Assembly: GCF_024741815.1 (NCBI RefSeq)
Contig: NZ_CP102951.1
Coordinates: 3,424,001-3,488,000, forward strand
DNA from: Pseudomonas sp. LS1212
Lineage (GTDB): Bacteria; Pseudomonadota; Gammaproteobacteria; Pseudomonadales; Pseudomonadaceae
Direction of reading: 5' to 3'
Length of the DNA: 64,000 nucleotides
Positions 43,304-51,679 of this stretch are shown here, piece by piece. The notes below the pieces were generated by a model. The model was given only the letters and a program-made list of their open reading frames with translations, made no database searches and was not told the origin of the DNA. The translations under genes and the position numbers were made by a program. How positions within the stretch are numbered: position 1 is the stretch's first letter; each line of letters opens with the position of its first letter.

Positions 43304-45451
43304 TCACGCCTTCAAACTAAACAACGCCACCTGCGGCGTCTCGCTCACCCAGTAACCGCTGACCGACCAGCCGGCACGCGCCGCCAGTTCGGTGAACGAT
43401 TCGACGGTGAATTTGTGCGAGTTCTCGGTATGCAAACGTTCGCCGTCGCTGAAATGGAAGGTGTGCCCGGCGACCTTGACCACTTGTTCGTGGCGGCTCA
43501 CCAGATACATCTCCATGCGCTCATCGGTGTCATTCCACAGCGCCAGATGGTCGAAGGCCTCGATATTGAAGTCACCCTCCAATTCGCGGTTGATGCGGAT
43601 CAGCAGGTTCTTGTTGAACCGCGCGGTCACCCCTTCGGCGTCGTCGTAAGCAGCGACCAGGATGCCGGCGTCCTTGACCAGATCCACCCCAACGATAAAG
43701 TGTGCCTCATCACCCAATAACGCGTGGGCCGAACGCAGGAACTTCACGGCTTGATCATGGGTGAAATTGCCAATGGTCGAACCGGGGAAGAACCCTACGC
43801 AGGTGTGCCCGGCAGCTTCGGCCGGCAATTGCAGCGCACGGCTGAAATCATCGATCAGCGGCGCGACCTTCAATTGCTTGTACTGCTTTTTCAGCAGTGC
43901 GGCGGCCTTCTTCAGCGCATTGGCGCTGATGTCGATGGGCACGTACAGCGCAATCTGTGGCGCGGCGTCGAGCAGCAGGCGGGTTTTCATGCTGGCGCCG
44001 CTGCCGAACTCCACCAGCGCCGCGCCCACTGGAATCGCATCGGTTACCTGTTGCGCTACTCGGGTCAGCAGACCGGTTTCGGCACGCGTCGGGTAGTACT
44101 CGGCCGTCTCGCAGATGGCCTCGAACAGCTCGGAGCCCGCTGCATCGTAGAAGTATTTGGGTGACAGGCTCTTCACCGAGGCCGACAAGCCGCCGATGAC
44201 ATCCCGGCCAAATTCACTGTCGTGGTTGTTCACCGCACCCGGCTGGCGCGCATCCCGGGCCAGCCGCAGACCGGAGAACATCCAGCGCTTGTCCGGGCCG
44301 AAAAAGTTGCGATAGGTCGAGCGGGCATGGCCGGGAGAGGTGATGCTGGCACCGCCACGCAAGACCATCATGTTGATCATGAACTTGCCGTTGTATTCAC
44401 CCACCGCGCTGTCCGCCGGGCGGAATCCCGGGTAGGCATTGTACGCACTTTGTGTCCACTGCCACGCCACGTTATCGACTTGTTCCAGCAGGCCGGCCTC
44501 AGCGGCGGCTTCCCACTCGGCTTCGGTAGGCAGGCGTGCATCGGCCCATTGGGCAAACGCAGCGGCTTCGTAGTAGCTGATGCTGATCACCGGAGCCGCC
44601 GGGTCGATGGCTACCAGACCGCGCAAAGTCATCTGCCGCCAACCCAGGTCGTCGTGCTGCCAATAGAGCGGGGCGTTCCAGCCGTTTTGCTGCACTACCG
44701 CCCAGCCGTCTGACAGCCATAGGCTGGCTTTGCTGTAGCCGCCGTCCGCCATGAAGGCCAACCATTCACCGTTGGTCACCAGGCGGTCGCTGATCTCGAA
44801 GGATTGCAGATAAGTGGTGTGTCTTGGGCCTTCGTTGTCGAAGGCGAAACCCTTGCCCTTGTGACCAATTTCGGTCAGCCCGCCCTTGAACGGCTTGTAC
44901 TGGCCGCGACGCCCGGAGAGGTCTATGGGCCAGCGCAGGTCATAGGCTGGCTTGAGAGAGGAGGTACTGAACAAATGCAGGATGTCCATCAGCAACAGCT
45001 CTTGATGCTGCTCCTCATGGGCCAGACCCAGCTCGATCAATTCGGCGGTGCCGTCGGGCAACGCCGACTCCAGCAAGGTACGCATGTGTTCATCGACATG
45101 CTTGCGGTAGTCCAGCACCTTGTCCACGCTCGGACGGGTCATCAACCCGCGTTGCGCCCGGGGATGACGAGGGCCGATGGCTTCGTAATAGGAGTTGAAC
45201 AGGTAACCGAACGCCGGATCGAACGGGTGGTAGTCGACGACGTTTTCGGCCAGCAAAAACGTCTCGAAAAACCAGGTGGTGTGCGCCATGTGCCACTTGG
45301 CGGGGCTGGCATCTGGCATTGACTGGACGACCATGTCCTCGGGGCTGAGCGGTGCAATCAGGCTCTCTGTCCGGCTGCGAATAGTCTGGTAGCGCTTGAG
45401 AAGCGCGCTACTGGCGGGGAGGTCGCGTAGCTCACTTACGGTGCTGGTCAT
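43304..45451 (-). CDS. EgtB-EgtD fusion (ergothioneine biosynthesis)
   Basis: One 715-residue ORF combines both core steps of ergothioneine synthesis. Residues 1-400 are EgtB, an iron-dependent sulfoxide synthase, with a DinB-like domain carrying His57 in HMAHTTW and His145/His149 in AHEEQHQE, then the FGE-like sulfatase domain with RLPTEAEWEAAAE. Residues 410-715 are EgtD, a histidine trimethyltransferase, with KYFYDAAGSELFE, EYYPTRAETGLL and EFGSGASMKT. The genes are usually separate. The junction has an in-frame GTGA at 44233, the normal form of an egtB/egtD overlap, so the fusion could come from a small indel removing the egtB stop. No egtC is nearby. Confidence 0.9.
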   Translation of the reverse strand: MTSTVSELRDLPASSALLKRYQTIRSRTESLIAPLSPEDMVVQSMPDASPAKWHMAHTTWFFETFLLAENVVDYHPFDPAFGYLFNSYYEAIGPRHPRAQRGLMTRPSVDKVLDYRKHVDEHMRTLLESALPDGTAELIELGLAHEEQHQELLLMDILHLFSTSSLKPAYDLRWPIDLSGRRGQYKPFKGGLTEIGHKGKGFAFDNEGPRHTTYLQSFEISDRLVTNGEWLAFMADGGYSKASLWLSDGWAVVQQNGWNAPLYWQHDDLGWRQMTLRGLVAIDPAAPVISISYYEAAAFAQWADARLPTEAEWEAAAEAGLLEQVDNVAWQWTQSAYNAYPGFRPADSAVGEYNGKFMINMMVLRGGASITSPGHARSTYRNFFGPDKRWMFSGLRLARDARQPGAVNNHDSEFGRDVIGGLSASVKSLSPKYFYDAAGSELFEAICETAEYYPTRAETGLLTRVAQQVTDAIPVGAALVEFGSGASMKTRLLLDAAPQIALYVPIDISANALKKAAALLKKQYKQLKVAPLIDDFSRALQLPAEAAGHTCVGFFPGSTIGNFTHDQAVKFLRSAHALLGDEAHFIVGVDLVKDAGILVAAYDDAEGVTARFNKNLLIRINRELEGDFNIEAFDHLALWNDTDERMEMYLVSRHEQVVKVAGHTFHFSDGERLHTENSHKFTVESFTELAARAGWSVSGYWVSETPQVALFSLKA

Positions 45452-45551
45452 CAGGTTTTCTCTCCGGTAAGTCGTCGCTGCGCTGGTCTGTCAATCCTCT
45501 GGCATTTCCAGAGGAGGCAGGGCTTCGTACGTTCTTTCCATGACCGAGCCA

Positions 45552-45577
45552 GGGCGAAGTGCTTGTGCACTTCGCCC
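45552..45577. other. perfect stem-loop
   Basis: GGGCGAAGTGC and GCACTTCGCCC form an 11-base stem with a TTGT loop at the end of the decayed DUF427 gene. There is no T-run on either strand. It could protect or end a transcript. Confidence 0.35.
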
Positions 45578-45928
45578 CTACCCGAAAAGCCATGATGCGT
45601 GACTGCTGGCAAGTGTTCCTTCGATTTCGAAGGTTAGCTTGTCAGCGTAAAAGGCGACGTGCTTCTTGATTTCCGCCACCGTCGGGTACGTTTCTCCGTA
45701 GGTTCCAGACCGCGTTTTCCGCGGTCTTTCCGTCGGCGCTCAGGCTGAAATAATTGGCGTCACCCTTGTAGGGGCAAGGAGTTTGATGTTCGGTGCGCGC
45801 ACAATGTTCAATCCGAATGTCGGATCTCGGGATTTAAAAACCGCTGGATACTGGGTCTCTTCGAGATTCGCTGTTTTGTCGGTCTGATCCCTATTTTTCT
45901 CTGCTACCTGCTTCTGTAGCGAATTCAC
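45578..45928 (-). pseudogene. DUF427-family gene, frameshifted
   Basis: On the minus strand three frames carry recognisable family pieces in order: ETQYPAVF, then IPRSDIRIEHCARTEHQTPC with YKGDANYFSLSADGK, then YGETYPTVAEIKKHVAFYAD and a stop at 45578-45580. Each join requires a one-base shift (near 45840 and 45712). DUF427 proteins are small beta proteins of unknown function. The gene is a remnant. Confidence 0.65.
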
Positions 45929-45979
45929 CCCCCGCCTTACAATGACGCTGCATCGTAGACTGAAAATTTTGGAGGCCTA

Positions 45980-46063
45980 ATGTTGAAGTTGGCATTTTTT
46001 CTGGGTGGGTTTCTGGCGTTAACTGTCTTGATTGGTGCGCTTGCTACAATTTCCCCGCTTTAA
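45980..46063 (+). CDS. candidate 27-residue membrane peptide
   Basis: The ORF encodes one hydrophobic helix (MLKLAFFLGGFLALTVLIG and 8 more residues). GGAGG lies 4 bases before the ATG, a strong ribosome site for so short a frame. It is in an otherwise empty interval between the DUF427 remnant and the agmatine deiminase gene. It matches no family I know. Confidence 0.45.
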   Translation: MLKLAFFLGGFLALTVLIGALATISPL

Positions 46064-46110
46064 CTCGTTTCTGACTCTTGCATTTCCAGAGGGAAAAGCG
46101 TTGTTCCAGA

Positions 46111-47235
46111 CTAAGCCACCGGCTGGTGACTGGTCACACAGTGAATCCCGCCACCACCAGCGGCAATTGCGTCGATGTTGATCTGCACCACCTCCCGATC
46201 CGGGTAGAGTTCACTCAACAGATCAAAAGCTCTGCTATCCGCCGCCCTGTCACCAAACTCGGGCGCAATGACCGCCCCGTTGATGACGAAGTAGTTGATG
46301 TAGCCGGCAGCAAAGTCCGGGTTGTTGTTGCTGAACCTGCTCTTTCGTGGATTGAGCGGTGGCGATACGGTATGCACCTGCAGCTTGCGGCCATCGGCAT
46401 CCGTGGCAGTTTTGAGAATGTCCAAATGGGCCAGTGTCACTTTGTGGTCGTATGACTCGGGGTCGTTGTCGAGGTTGGCTATCACGACCCCTGGCTTGAC
46501 GAACCGCGCGTAGAAATCGACGTGGGCATCAGTGATGTCCTTGCCTTTGATGCCAGGCAGCCAGATGATTTTGCGCAAGCCCAGGCGGGCTTTCAGCTCT
46601 TGCTCGACATCGGCCTTGCTCCAGTCGGGGTTGCGGTTGGTATTGAGCCAGCAGCTTTGGGTCATGATCCCCGTGCCGTGACCATCCACTTCGATACCCC
46701 CGCCCTCGCCCACCAACTCGCTGCGGATGTAACGGGCATCCACGGTGCTGGCAACCAGGGCGGCCAACTGCGTATCCTCGCTATGCTGCTGTTTGTTGCC
46801 CCAGCCGTTGAAGTTGAAATCCACGGCGCCAAGCCCGCCTTCCCCATCGATGACAAAGTTGGCTCCGATATCACGCATCCAGATATCGTCGAGTTCGGTG
46901 GTGACGTAGGTGATGTTGGCCGTACCGCAGTGTTCTTCGGCCAGACCCCGTTCGCTCTCGCGACAGAACACAGTCACCGGCTCATAGCGGGCGACGGTGC
47001 GAGCGATCAGGCCAATGGCCTCTTGCACGTGAGGGGTGAAATCCTCCCAGATAGCCTCCTGTGCGCCAAAAGCGACGAAGGCCCGCTGGTGTCTGTCGCC
47101 CTCATCCGGCATGCGCCAACTGCCCGGGGTGGCTGCTTGCACGTGCAAGGGCGTCAGGCCAAGGCCGATGGACGCTGCTGCGCCCAAACCGGCCACTACC
47201 GATACCTGCTTGATGAACGCACGACGCGTAGACAT
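46111..47235 (-). CDS. Tat-exported agmatine deiminase family protein
   Basis: This is 374 residues with a twin-arginine signal (STRRAFIKQVSVVAGLGAA, cut near VQA-ATP). The rest is an agmatine deiminase/peptidyl-arginine-deiminase fold: DDIWMRDIGANF near residue 118, EGGGIEVDGHGT near 170, DAHVDFYARF near 227 and GGGGIHCVTSHQPVA at the end with the nucleophile Cys366. Exported members are rare compared with the cytoplasmic AguA also encoded here. It would convert agmatine to N-carbamoylputrescine in the periplasm. It closes the aguA operon after the PotF-like gene. Confidence 0.88.
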   Translation of the reverse strand: MSTRRAFIKQVSVVAGLGAAASIGLGLTPLHVQAATPGSWRMPDEGDRHQRAFVAFGAQEAIWEDFTPHVQEAIGLIARTVARYEPVTVFCRESERGLAEEHCGTANITYVTTELDDIWMRDIGANFVIDGEGGLGAVDFNFNGWGNKQQHSEDTQLAALVASTVDARYIRSELVGEGGGIEVDGHGTGIMTQSCWLNTNRNPDWSKADVEQELKARLGLRKIIWLPGIKGKDITDAHVDFYARFVKPGVVIANLDNDPESYDHKVTLAHLDILKTATDADGRKLQVHTVSPPLNPRKSRFSNNNPDFAAGYINYFVINGAVIAPEFGDRAADSRAFDLLSELYPDREVVQINIDAIAAGGGGIHCVTSHQPVA

Positions 47236-47263
47236 GTGTTGCTCCCTGAATATTTGCCTGAAG

Positions 47264-48367
47264 TCATTTCGTGGCGGCAGTCTTGAACTTGGTCCAGGTT
47301 CGCATGCGCGCCCGCATATCGGACTGGGGAATGTCCTTGCCAGGAATCAGCCGTTCATAAGTGGCATCGTCGAGATAGATATCCGGGTTGTTGCGCATTG
47401 TCGCATCGACGCTCGGACGTGCCTTGGCATTGGAGGTGGGATAGCCGGTGAAGTTACTGATCGCGGCCATGTTCTGCGGGCGCATGACGAAGTTGATGAA
47501 CGCATAGGCGTACTCCGGATGTTTGGCGTCGACAGGAATCGCCATGGTGTCCATCCACACCGTGGTGCCTTCACGAGGAATGCGGTACTGGAACGTGGTT
47601 TGCTTGCCTGCGCTATCCGCCGTTCGTTGCGCCTGAGTCATGTCCCCGCTGTAACCGAGCGACAGGCACAGGTTGCCGTTCACCAGGTCGGTCACCGGTT
47701 GCGACTGGAACTTGCGAATGTACGGCCGTAGTTTGAGCAGCAGTTCACTCGCCGCGGCCAGGTCCTCGGGCCTGGCGCTGCGTGGCTCCCGGCCCAGGTA
47801 ATTGAGCACGACCGCCAGCACTTCGTCGGGCGAGTCGATCATCGAGATGCCGCAATCGGCAAACCTGGCGGCCAGTTCCGGTTTGAACAGCATGTCCAGG
47901 CTGTTGACCGGGGCATCCGGCATGCGCTGGCTGATCTGCTCGGCATTGTAGGTCAGGCCAATGGTGCCCCAGGTGTAGGGGACGGTGGCCTGGCTCGAAT
48001 GCACATAATGCGTACGCAGCTTCTGCAAACCGGGTTCGATGTCATCCAGGGCCGTGAGCTTTGACCGGTCCAGCGGCTGCAGGCTGCCGGCGCGCATCAA
48101 GCGCTCGGCAACGGTGTCGCCCGGGAAGATCAGGTCATAACCACTGCCGCCGGCCATCAGTTTGGCTTCCAACACTTCGCTGCCATCCATGACGTCGTAG
48201 ATCACTTTGATCCCGGTCTCATTGGTGAATCGGGTAAGGGTGTCCTCGGCAAAATAGTCGGCCCAGTTGTACAGCCTGAGGGTTTTCTCCTCCGCGTGCA
48301 GCGACGGCAAGGCACAGCTAAGTGCAAATCCCAAGGCGCTGAGCAACCGTTTGTTGGCAACGTGCAT
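47264..48367 (-). CDS. PotF-like polyamine ABC-transporter binding protein
   Basis: This is 367 residues with a signal peptide (MHVANKRLLSALGFALSCAL). The mature protein starts EEKTLRLYNWADYFAEDTL, the hallmark of PotD/PotF-type binding proteins, with DVMDGSEVLEAKLMAGGSGYD and PYTWGTIGLTYN. RBS AAGGAG precedes ATG at 48367, one base after the aguB stop. No permease or ATPase genes are nearby, so it must work with a transporter encoded elsewhere. Ligand is probably putrescine, agmatine or a carbamoyl derivative. Confidence 0.88.
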   Translation of the reverse strand: MHVANKRLLSALGFALSCALPSLHAEEKTLRLYNWADYFAEDTLTRFTNETGIKVIYDVMDGSEVLEAKLMAGGSGYDLIFPGDTVAERLMRAGSLQPLDRSKLTALDDIEPGLQKLRTHYVHSSQATVPYTWGTIGLTYNAEQISQRMPDAPVNSLDMLFKPELAARFADCGISMIDSPDEVLAVVLNYLGREPRSARPEDLAAASELLLKLRPYIRKFQSQPVTDLVNGNLCLSLGYSGDMTQAQRTADSAGKQTTFQYRIPREGTTVWMDTMAIPVDAKHPEYAYAFINFVMRPQNMAAISNFTGYPTSNAKARPSVDATMRNNPDIYLDDATYERLIPGKDIPQSDMRARMRTWTKFKTAATK

Positions 48368-48368
48368 G

Positions 48369-49277
48369 TCAAACTCCTTGAGTATTCCAGCGTGCAGTGA
48401 TGTGACGACCATCCTGGCTTAACAGCGCCCCGTACATGTCTGGACGGCGGTCGCGATAAATGCCCCAGCCAAGACGCTCTTCGCGCATGGCGGTCAAGTC
48501 CAGGCTGTGGACCAGCACGCCGGTGCTGTCACGGTCGGCCTCGGCGAGCAATTTGCCCTTGTGGTTGCAGATAAAGGACGAGCCGTAGAAATTCATCTGC
48601 AGGGTCGGATCGGTGGTCGCCACTTCTCGGCCAACGCGATTGGCCGCCAGTACCGGCAAGATGTTGGCGGCGGCATGGCCGCGCATGGTCATTTGCCAGT
48701 GGTCACGTGAATCCAGCGCTGCGCAGCCAGGTTCAGAGCCAATGGCGGTGGGAAACAGCAAGACTTCGGCGCCCATCAACGCCAGGCAACGCGCGGTCTC
48801 GGGGAACCACTGATCCCAGCAGATCCCCACACCGATGCGCCCGAAAGCCGTGTCCCAGACACGGAAGCCCGTATCGCCGGGGCTGAAGTATTCCTTCTCC
48901 TGATAACCAATGGCGTTGGGAATATGGGTCTTGCGGTACACACCCAGCAGGCGCCCATCGGCATCGGCCACGCTCAAGGAATTGAAGTAGGCATTGCCCG
49001 CCTTCTCGAACCAGCTCAGCGGCAGCACCACACCCAACTCACTGGCCAGCGCTGCAAAGCGCTTGAGTACACTGCTGTCTCGATATTCTTCGGCCAGCGC
49101 CAGGTGTTTGTGGCTTTGCTCGATACAGAAATACGGTGTGGCAAACAGCTCCTGCAACAGGATGACTTGGGCGCCCTTGGCAGCCGCCTCACGCACCAAT
49201 TGCTCGGCCTGATCAAGGTTGGTTTTAAGATCCCAGGTACAGGGCATCTGAGTTGTGGCAATAGTCAGAATGGTCAT
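48369..49277 (-). CDS. aguB: N-carbamoylputrescine amidase
   Basis: This is a 302-residue nitrilase-superfamily enzyme. The catalytic triad is visible: Glu43 in LLQELFATPYF, Lys116 in YRKTHIP and Cys153 in GICWDQWFPE. It hydrolyses N-carbamoylputrescine to putrescine, CO2 and ammonia, the second step of the agmatine deiminase route. It starts 4 bases after aguA and ends one base before the binding-protein gene. Family and context are both strong. Confidence 0.95.
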   Translation of the reverse strand: MTILTIATTQMPCTWDLKTNLDQAEQLVREAAAKGAQVILLQELFATPYFCIEQSHKHLALAEEYRDSSVLKRFAALASELGVVLPLSWFEKAGNAYFNSLSVADADGRLLGVYRKTHIPNAIGYQEKEYFSPGDTGFRVWDTAFGRIGVGICWDQWFPETARCLALMGAEVLLFPTAIGSEPGCAALDSRDHWQMTMRGHAAANILPVLAANRVGREVATTDPTLQMNFYGSSFICNHKGKLLAEADRDSTGVLVHSLDLTAMREERLGWGIYRDRRPDMYGALLSQDGRHITARWNTQGV

Positions 49278-49281
49278 GGCA

Positions 49282-50346
49282 TTAACCCTTCAGTGGCCAG
49301 GCTGGCTGTTGCTGGGTGATGCAATGCACACCGCCGCCGCCATGCGCCAGATGATTGATCCGCACCGGTACCACCTCGCGCCCCGGGAAAGCCTGAGCCA
49401 ACACTTCGGCAGCCGCCTTGTCGGCATCAATGCCATAGGCCGGCATGATGATGGCGTTGTTGGCGATGTAGAAATTGGTGTAGGAGGCACAGAACACTTC
49501 AGCCTCGGTGTCCACGGCATCGGTGGCTTCATACAGTTCGATCAGCTCGAACTTGCGGCCCTGGGCATCGGTTGCCAGTTCCAGCGCGCGACGGTTTTCT
49601 CGTACAACCTCGGCATACACCGAGTTCTTGTCGTGAGTGGCGTCCACCAGCAACACGCCAGGGCGGGCGAACGCGCACACGCCATCGACATGGCCGTCAG
49701 TCATGTCGCCGGTCACATGGTCCGGATCGCCCGGTAGCCAGACGGTCTTCTTCACGCCCAGCAGGCGCGTGAAGATCTCCTCCATCTCCGCCTTGTTCAT
49801 GCCCGGGTTGCGATTGGGGTTGAGCAATACCGACTCGGTGGTGATCAGCGTGCCTTCGCCGTCGACATGAATGGCACCGCCTTCGTTACTCAGTGGCGTA
49901 CCAAAGCACTGCATGCCCAGGTGATTGAGTGCGCGGCGCGCCAGGCTTTCGTCAAGGTCAAAGGCCGACTTCCCACCCCACGCGTTGAAGCGCCAGCTCA
50001 CACCGGCCAGGCCTTGTTGCGGGTGGCAGACGAAGCTCGGGCCGGAGTCCCGGCACCAACTGTCGTTCACCGCCAACTCGATCAGTTCGATGTTGGGTCC
50101 ACACAAGGCTGTGGCACGGGTGACAGCAGAGGGGTCGACGACCATTTTTACCGGTTCGAAACGGGCAATGGCGTTGGCCACGCGAGCGAAGTCCTCTTGC
50201 ACCAGCGGCAATGTGACGCCCCAACCTGACTCCCAGAGTGCCTTGTTGTGCGGCCAAACCATCCAGGTCGCGGCGTGCCTGGCCCACTCTGCCGGCATCC
50301 ACCAACCACTGTTTCGAATTTCATTCTGCTGCATGACATGCTGCAT
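49282..50346 (-). CDS. aguA: agmatine deiminase
   Basis: This is 354 residues and cytoplasmic (no signal). The family motifs are present: ELAVNDSWCRDSGPSF near residue 92, LSNEGGAIHVDGEGT near 150, DMTDGHVDGVCAF near 215 and GGGGVHCITQQQPAWP with the nucleophile Cys342. It converts agmatine to N-carbamoylputrescine. Two Met codons (50346, 50334) could start it. It is first in an operon with aguB, opposite a LysR gene 135 bases away, which is a likely regulator. Confidence 0.95.
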   Translation of the reverse strand: MQHVMQQNEIRNSGWWMPAEWARHAATWMVWPHNKALWESGWGVTLPLVQEDFARVANAIARFEPVKMVVDPSAVTRATALCGPNIELIELAVNDSWCRDSGPSFVCHPQQGLAGVSWRFNAWGGKSAFDLDESLARRALNHLGMQCFGTPLSNEGGAIHVDGEGTLITTESVLLNPNRNPGMNKAEMEEIFTRLLGVKKTVWLPGDPDHVTGDMTDGHVDGVCAFARPGVLLVDATHDKNSVYAEVVRENRRALELATDAQGRKFELIELYEATDAVDTEAEVFCASYTNFYIANNAIIMPAYGIDADKAAAEVLAQAFPGREVVPVRINHLAHGGGGVHCITQQQPAWPLKG

Positions 50347-50481
50347 GATAAAAAGCCCTTTTAGTTAAGCCATTGTGTTCAACAAAACTGCCTTGGCGGT
50401 CTTGGCATGTATGCTACGGCTGTAAAATAGGGCAAACAAACGATGGTTTTTGCAGAAAAGTGATTAGAGGAACTTATCAAT

Positions 50482-51354
50482 ATGCTCAAGCACTGGCCAC
50501 CGCTCAGCTCCCTTCGCGGCTTTGAAGCCGCTGCCCGGCTGGGCAGTTTCCACAAGGCCGCCGCCGAGCTGCACCTCACCCAGTCGGCAATCAGTCAGCA
50601 GATCCGCAGCCTTGAGGCGTACCTGGAACAACCCTTGTTCTTTCGCAGTGGACGCAGCGTAAGCCTGACCGATGCGGGTCACGACCTGCTCAGCACCACC
50701 CAGGCGCTGCTGCAACAACTTGCCGTCGGCATTCGCCGCCTTGGGCAGTATCAGAAACCCAACCAACTGGTCCTCAACACCACCCCGGCGTTCGCCCGTC
50801 ACTGGCTACTGCCACGCCTGGAAGATTTCCGCCGCCAGCATCCGGAAGTTGATCTCTGGATATTCAGCACCGATGAAGTCCCGGACATGACCAACCAGAC
50901 CATCGACCTCGCCGTGCGAGATGACATCAGCTCCCAGGCCGAATGTAGCTTCAAGGTGCTGCACGCAGACCGCCTCTACCCGGCTTGTCACCCGAGCCTG
51001 TTGGCGCTGCCACGCGAACAGCGCACAACCCTTCACGGCGAGCGGGAAATGGACTGGAGTCACTGGGCAGTAGAGGCAGGCATAGATGTGGGTCAGAAGG
51101 ATCAGGGGCTGAACTTCTCCGACCCCGGCCTGCTGCTGGACGCCGCTTGTGCAGGGCTCGGTATCGCCTTGGTCAGCCAATTATTGAGTCGTCAAGCGCG
51201 CGCCAATGGGTTGCTACAACCCTTGGTTGAGGAAACCATTCGTGGCCCCAACTGGGCCTTGCTGACCCATCGTGACAGTGAGAACAACCCGCTGGCGCGG
51301 AGCTTCAGTGAGTGGCTGCTGAGTAAGCTGGAAGCAGCAAGCCAGACAACGTAA
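50482..51354 (+). CDS. LysR-family regulator divergent from aguA
   Basis: This 290-residue LysR protein of the GcvA-like subgroup has HTH PLSSLRGFEAAARLGSFHKA and LHLTQSAISQQIRSLEAYLE, then a C-terminal effector domain (SFKVLHADRLYPACHPSLLA). Divergent location suggests control of aguAB by a polyamine. This would differ from the TetR-type AguR of P. aeruginosa. Confidence 0.92.
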   Translation: MLKHWPPLSSLRGFEAAARLGSFHKAAAELHLTQSAISQQIRSLEAYLEQPLFFRSGRSVSLTDAGHDLLSTTQALLQQLAVGIRRLGQYQKPNQLVLNTTPAFARHWLLPRLEDFRRQHPEVDLWIFSTDEVPDMTNQTIDLAVRDDISSQAECSFKVLHADRLYPACHPSLLALPREQRTTLHGEREMDWSHWAVEAGIDVGQKDQGLNFSDPGLLLDAACAGLGIALVSQLLSRQARANGLLQPLVEETIRGPNWALLTHRDSENNPLARSFSEWLLSKLEAASQTT

Positions 51355-51410
51355 CGATCCTGGACCAGGTCTCTCATCCTGGGCTTGATATAGGGCAGAT
51401 TGATATATCT

Positions 51411-51530
51411 ATGTATGAAGGGCAGTTCTGCGGCTCGGCCTACAAGGATCAGCGGATCAGCAGTACGCTGATTCGCGAGTGCTTGCGTGATGGGGATATT
51501 GAATTGGCGAAGTATCTTCTAACCGGGAAG
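51411..51530 (+). pseudogene. fragment of a RibF/FAD-synthetase-like gene
   Basis: About 40 residues match the signature of riboflavin kinase/FMN adenylyltransferase family (DQRISSTLIRECLRDGDIEL followed by AKYLL). There is no N-terminal nucleotidyl-transferase motif upstream and the frame leaves the family after the glycine-rich end. It is a short gene remnant followed directly by a REP-type repeat. Confidence 0.55.
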
Positions 51531-51545
51531 GGACTTTGCCTTCCA

Positions 51546-51654
51546 TCGCGAGCAAGCGCAACGCCGCCCGGCCCGCTCCCACAGGATTTCAGTGCCTTGG
51601 AGAATGACACGATACCTGCGGGAATGGGCCGGGCAGCGTTGCGCTTGCTCGCGA
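51546..51654. repeat. REPIN-like inverted pair
   Basis: The left arm TCGCGAGCAAGCGCAACGCC with its continuation (51546-51582) pairs imperfectly with 51618-51654. The spacer is about 35 bases. The core GCCCGGCCCGCTCCC is a Pseudomonas REP variant. It lies between the RibF remnant and the end of a binding-protein gene on the opposite strand. Confidence 0.75.
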
Positions 51655-51679
51655 AGAGGTCAATACAGACAATTAAAAA

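Noticed and set aside
43055..43720. A 221-codon plus-strand frame
   Set aside because: It overlaps antisense with the EgtD part of the fusion gene and lacks family features.
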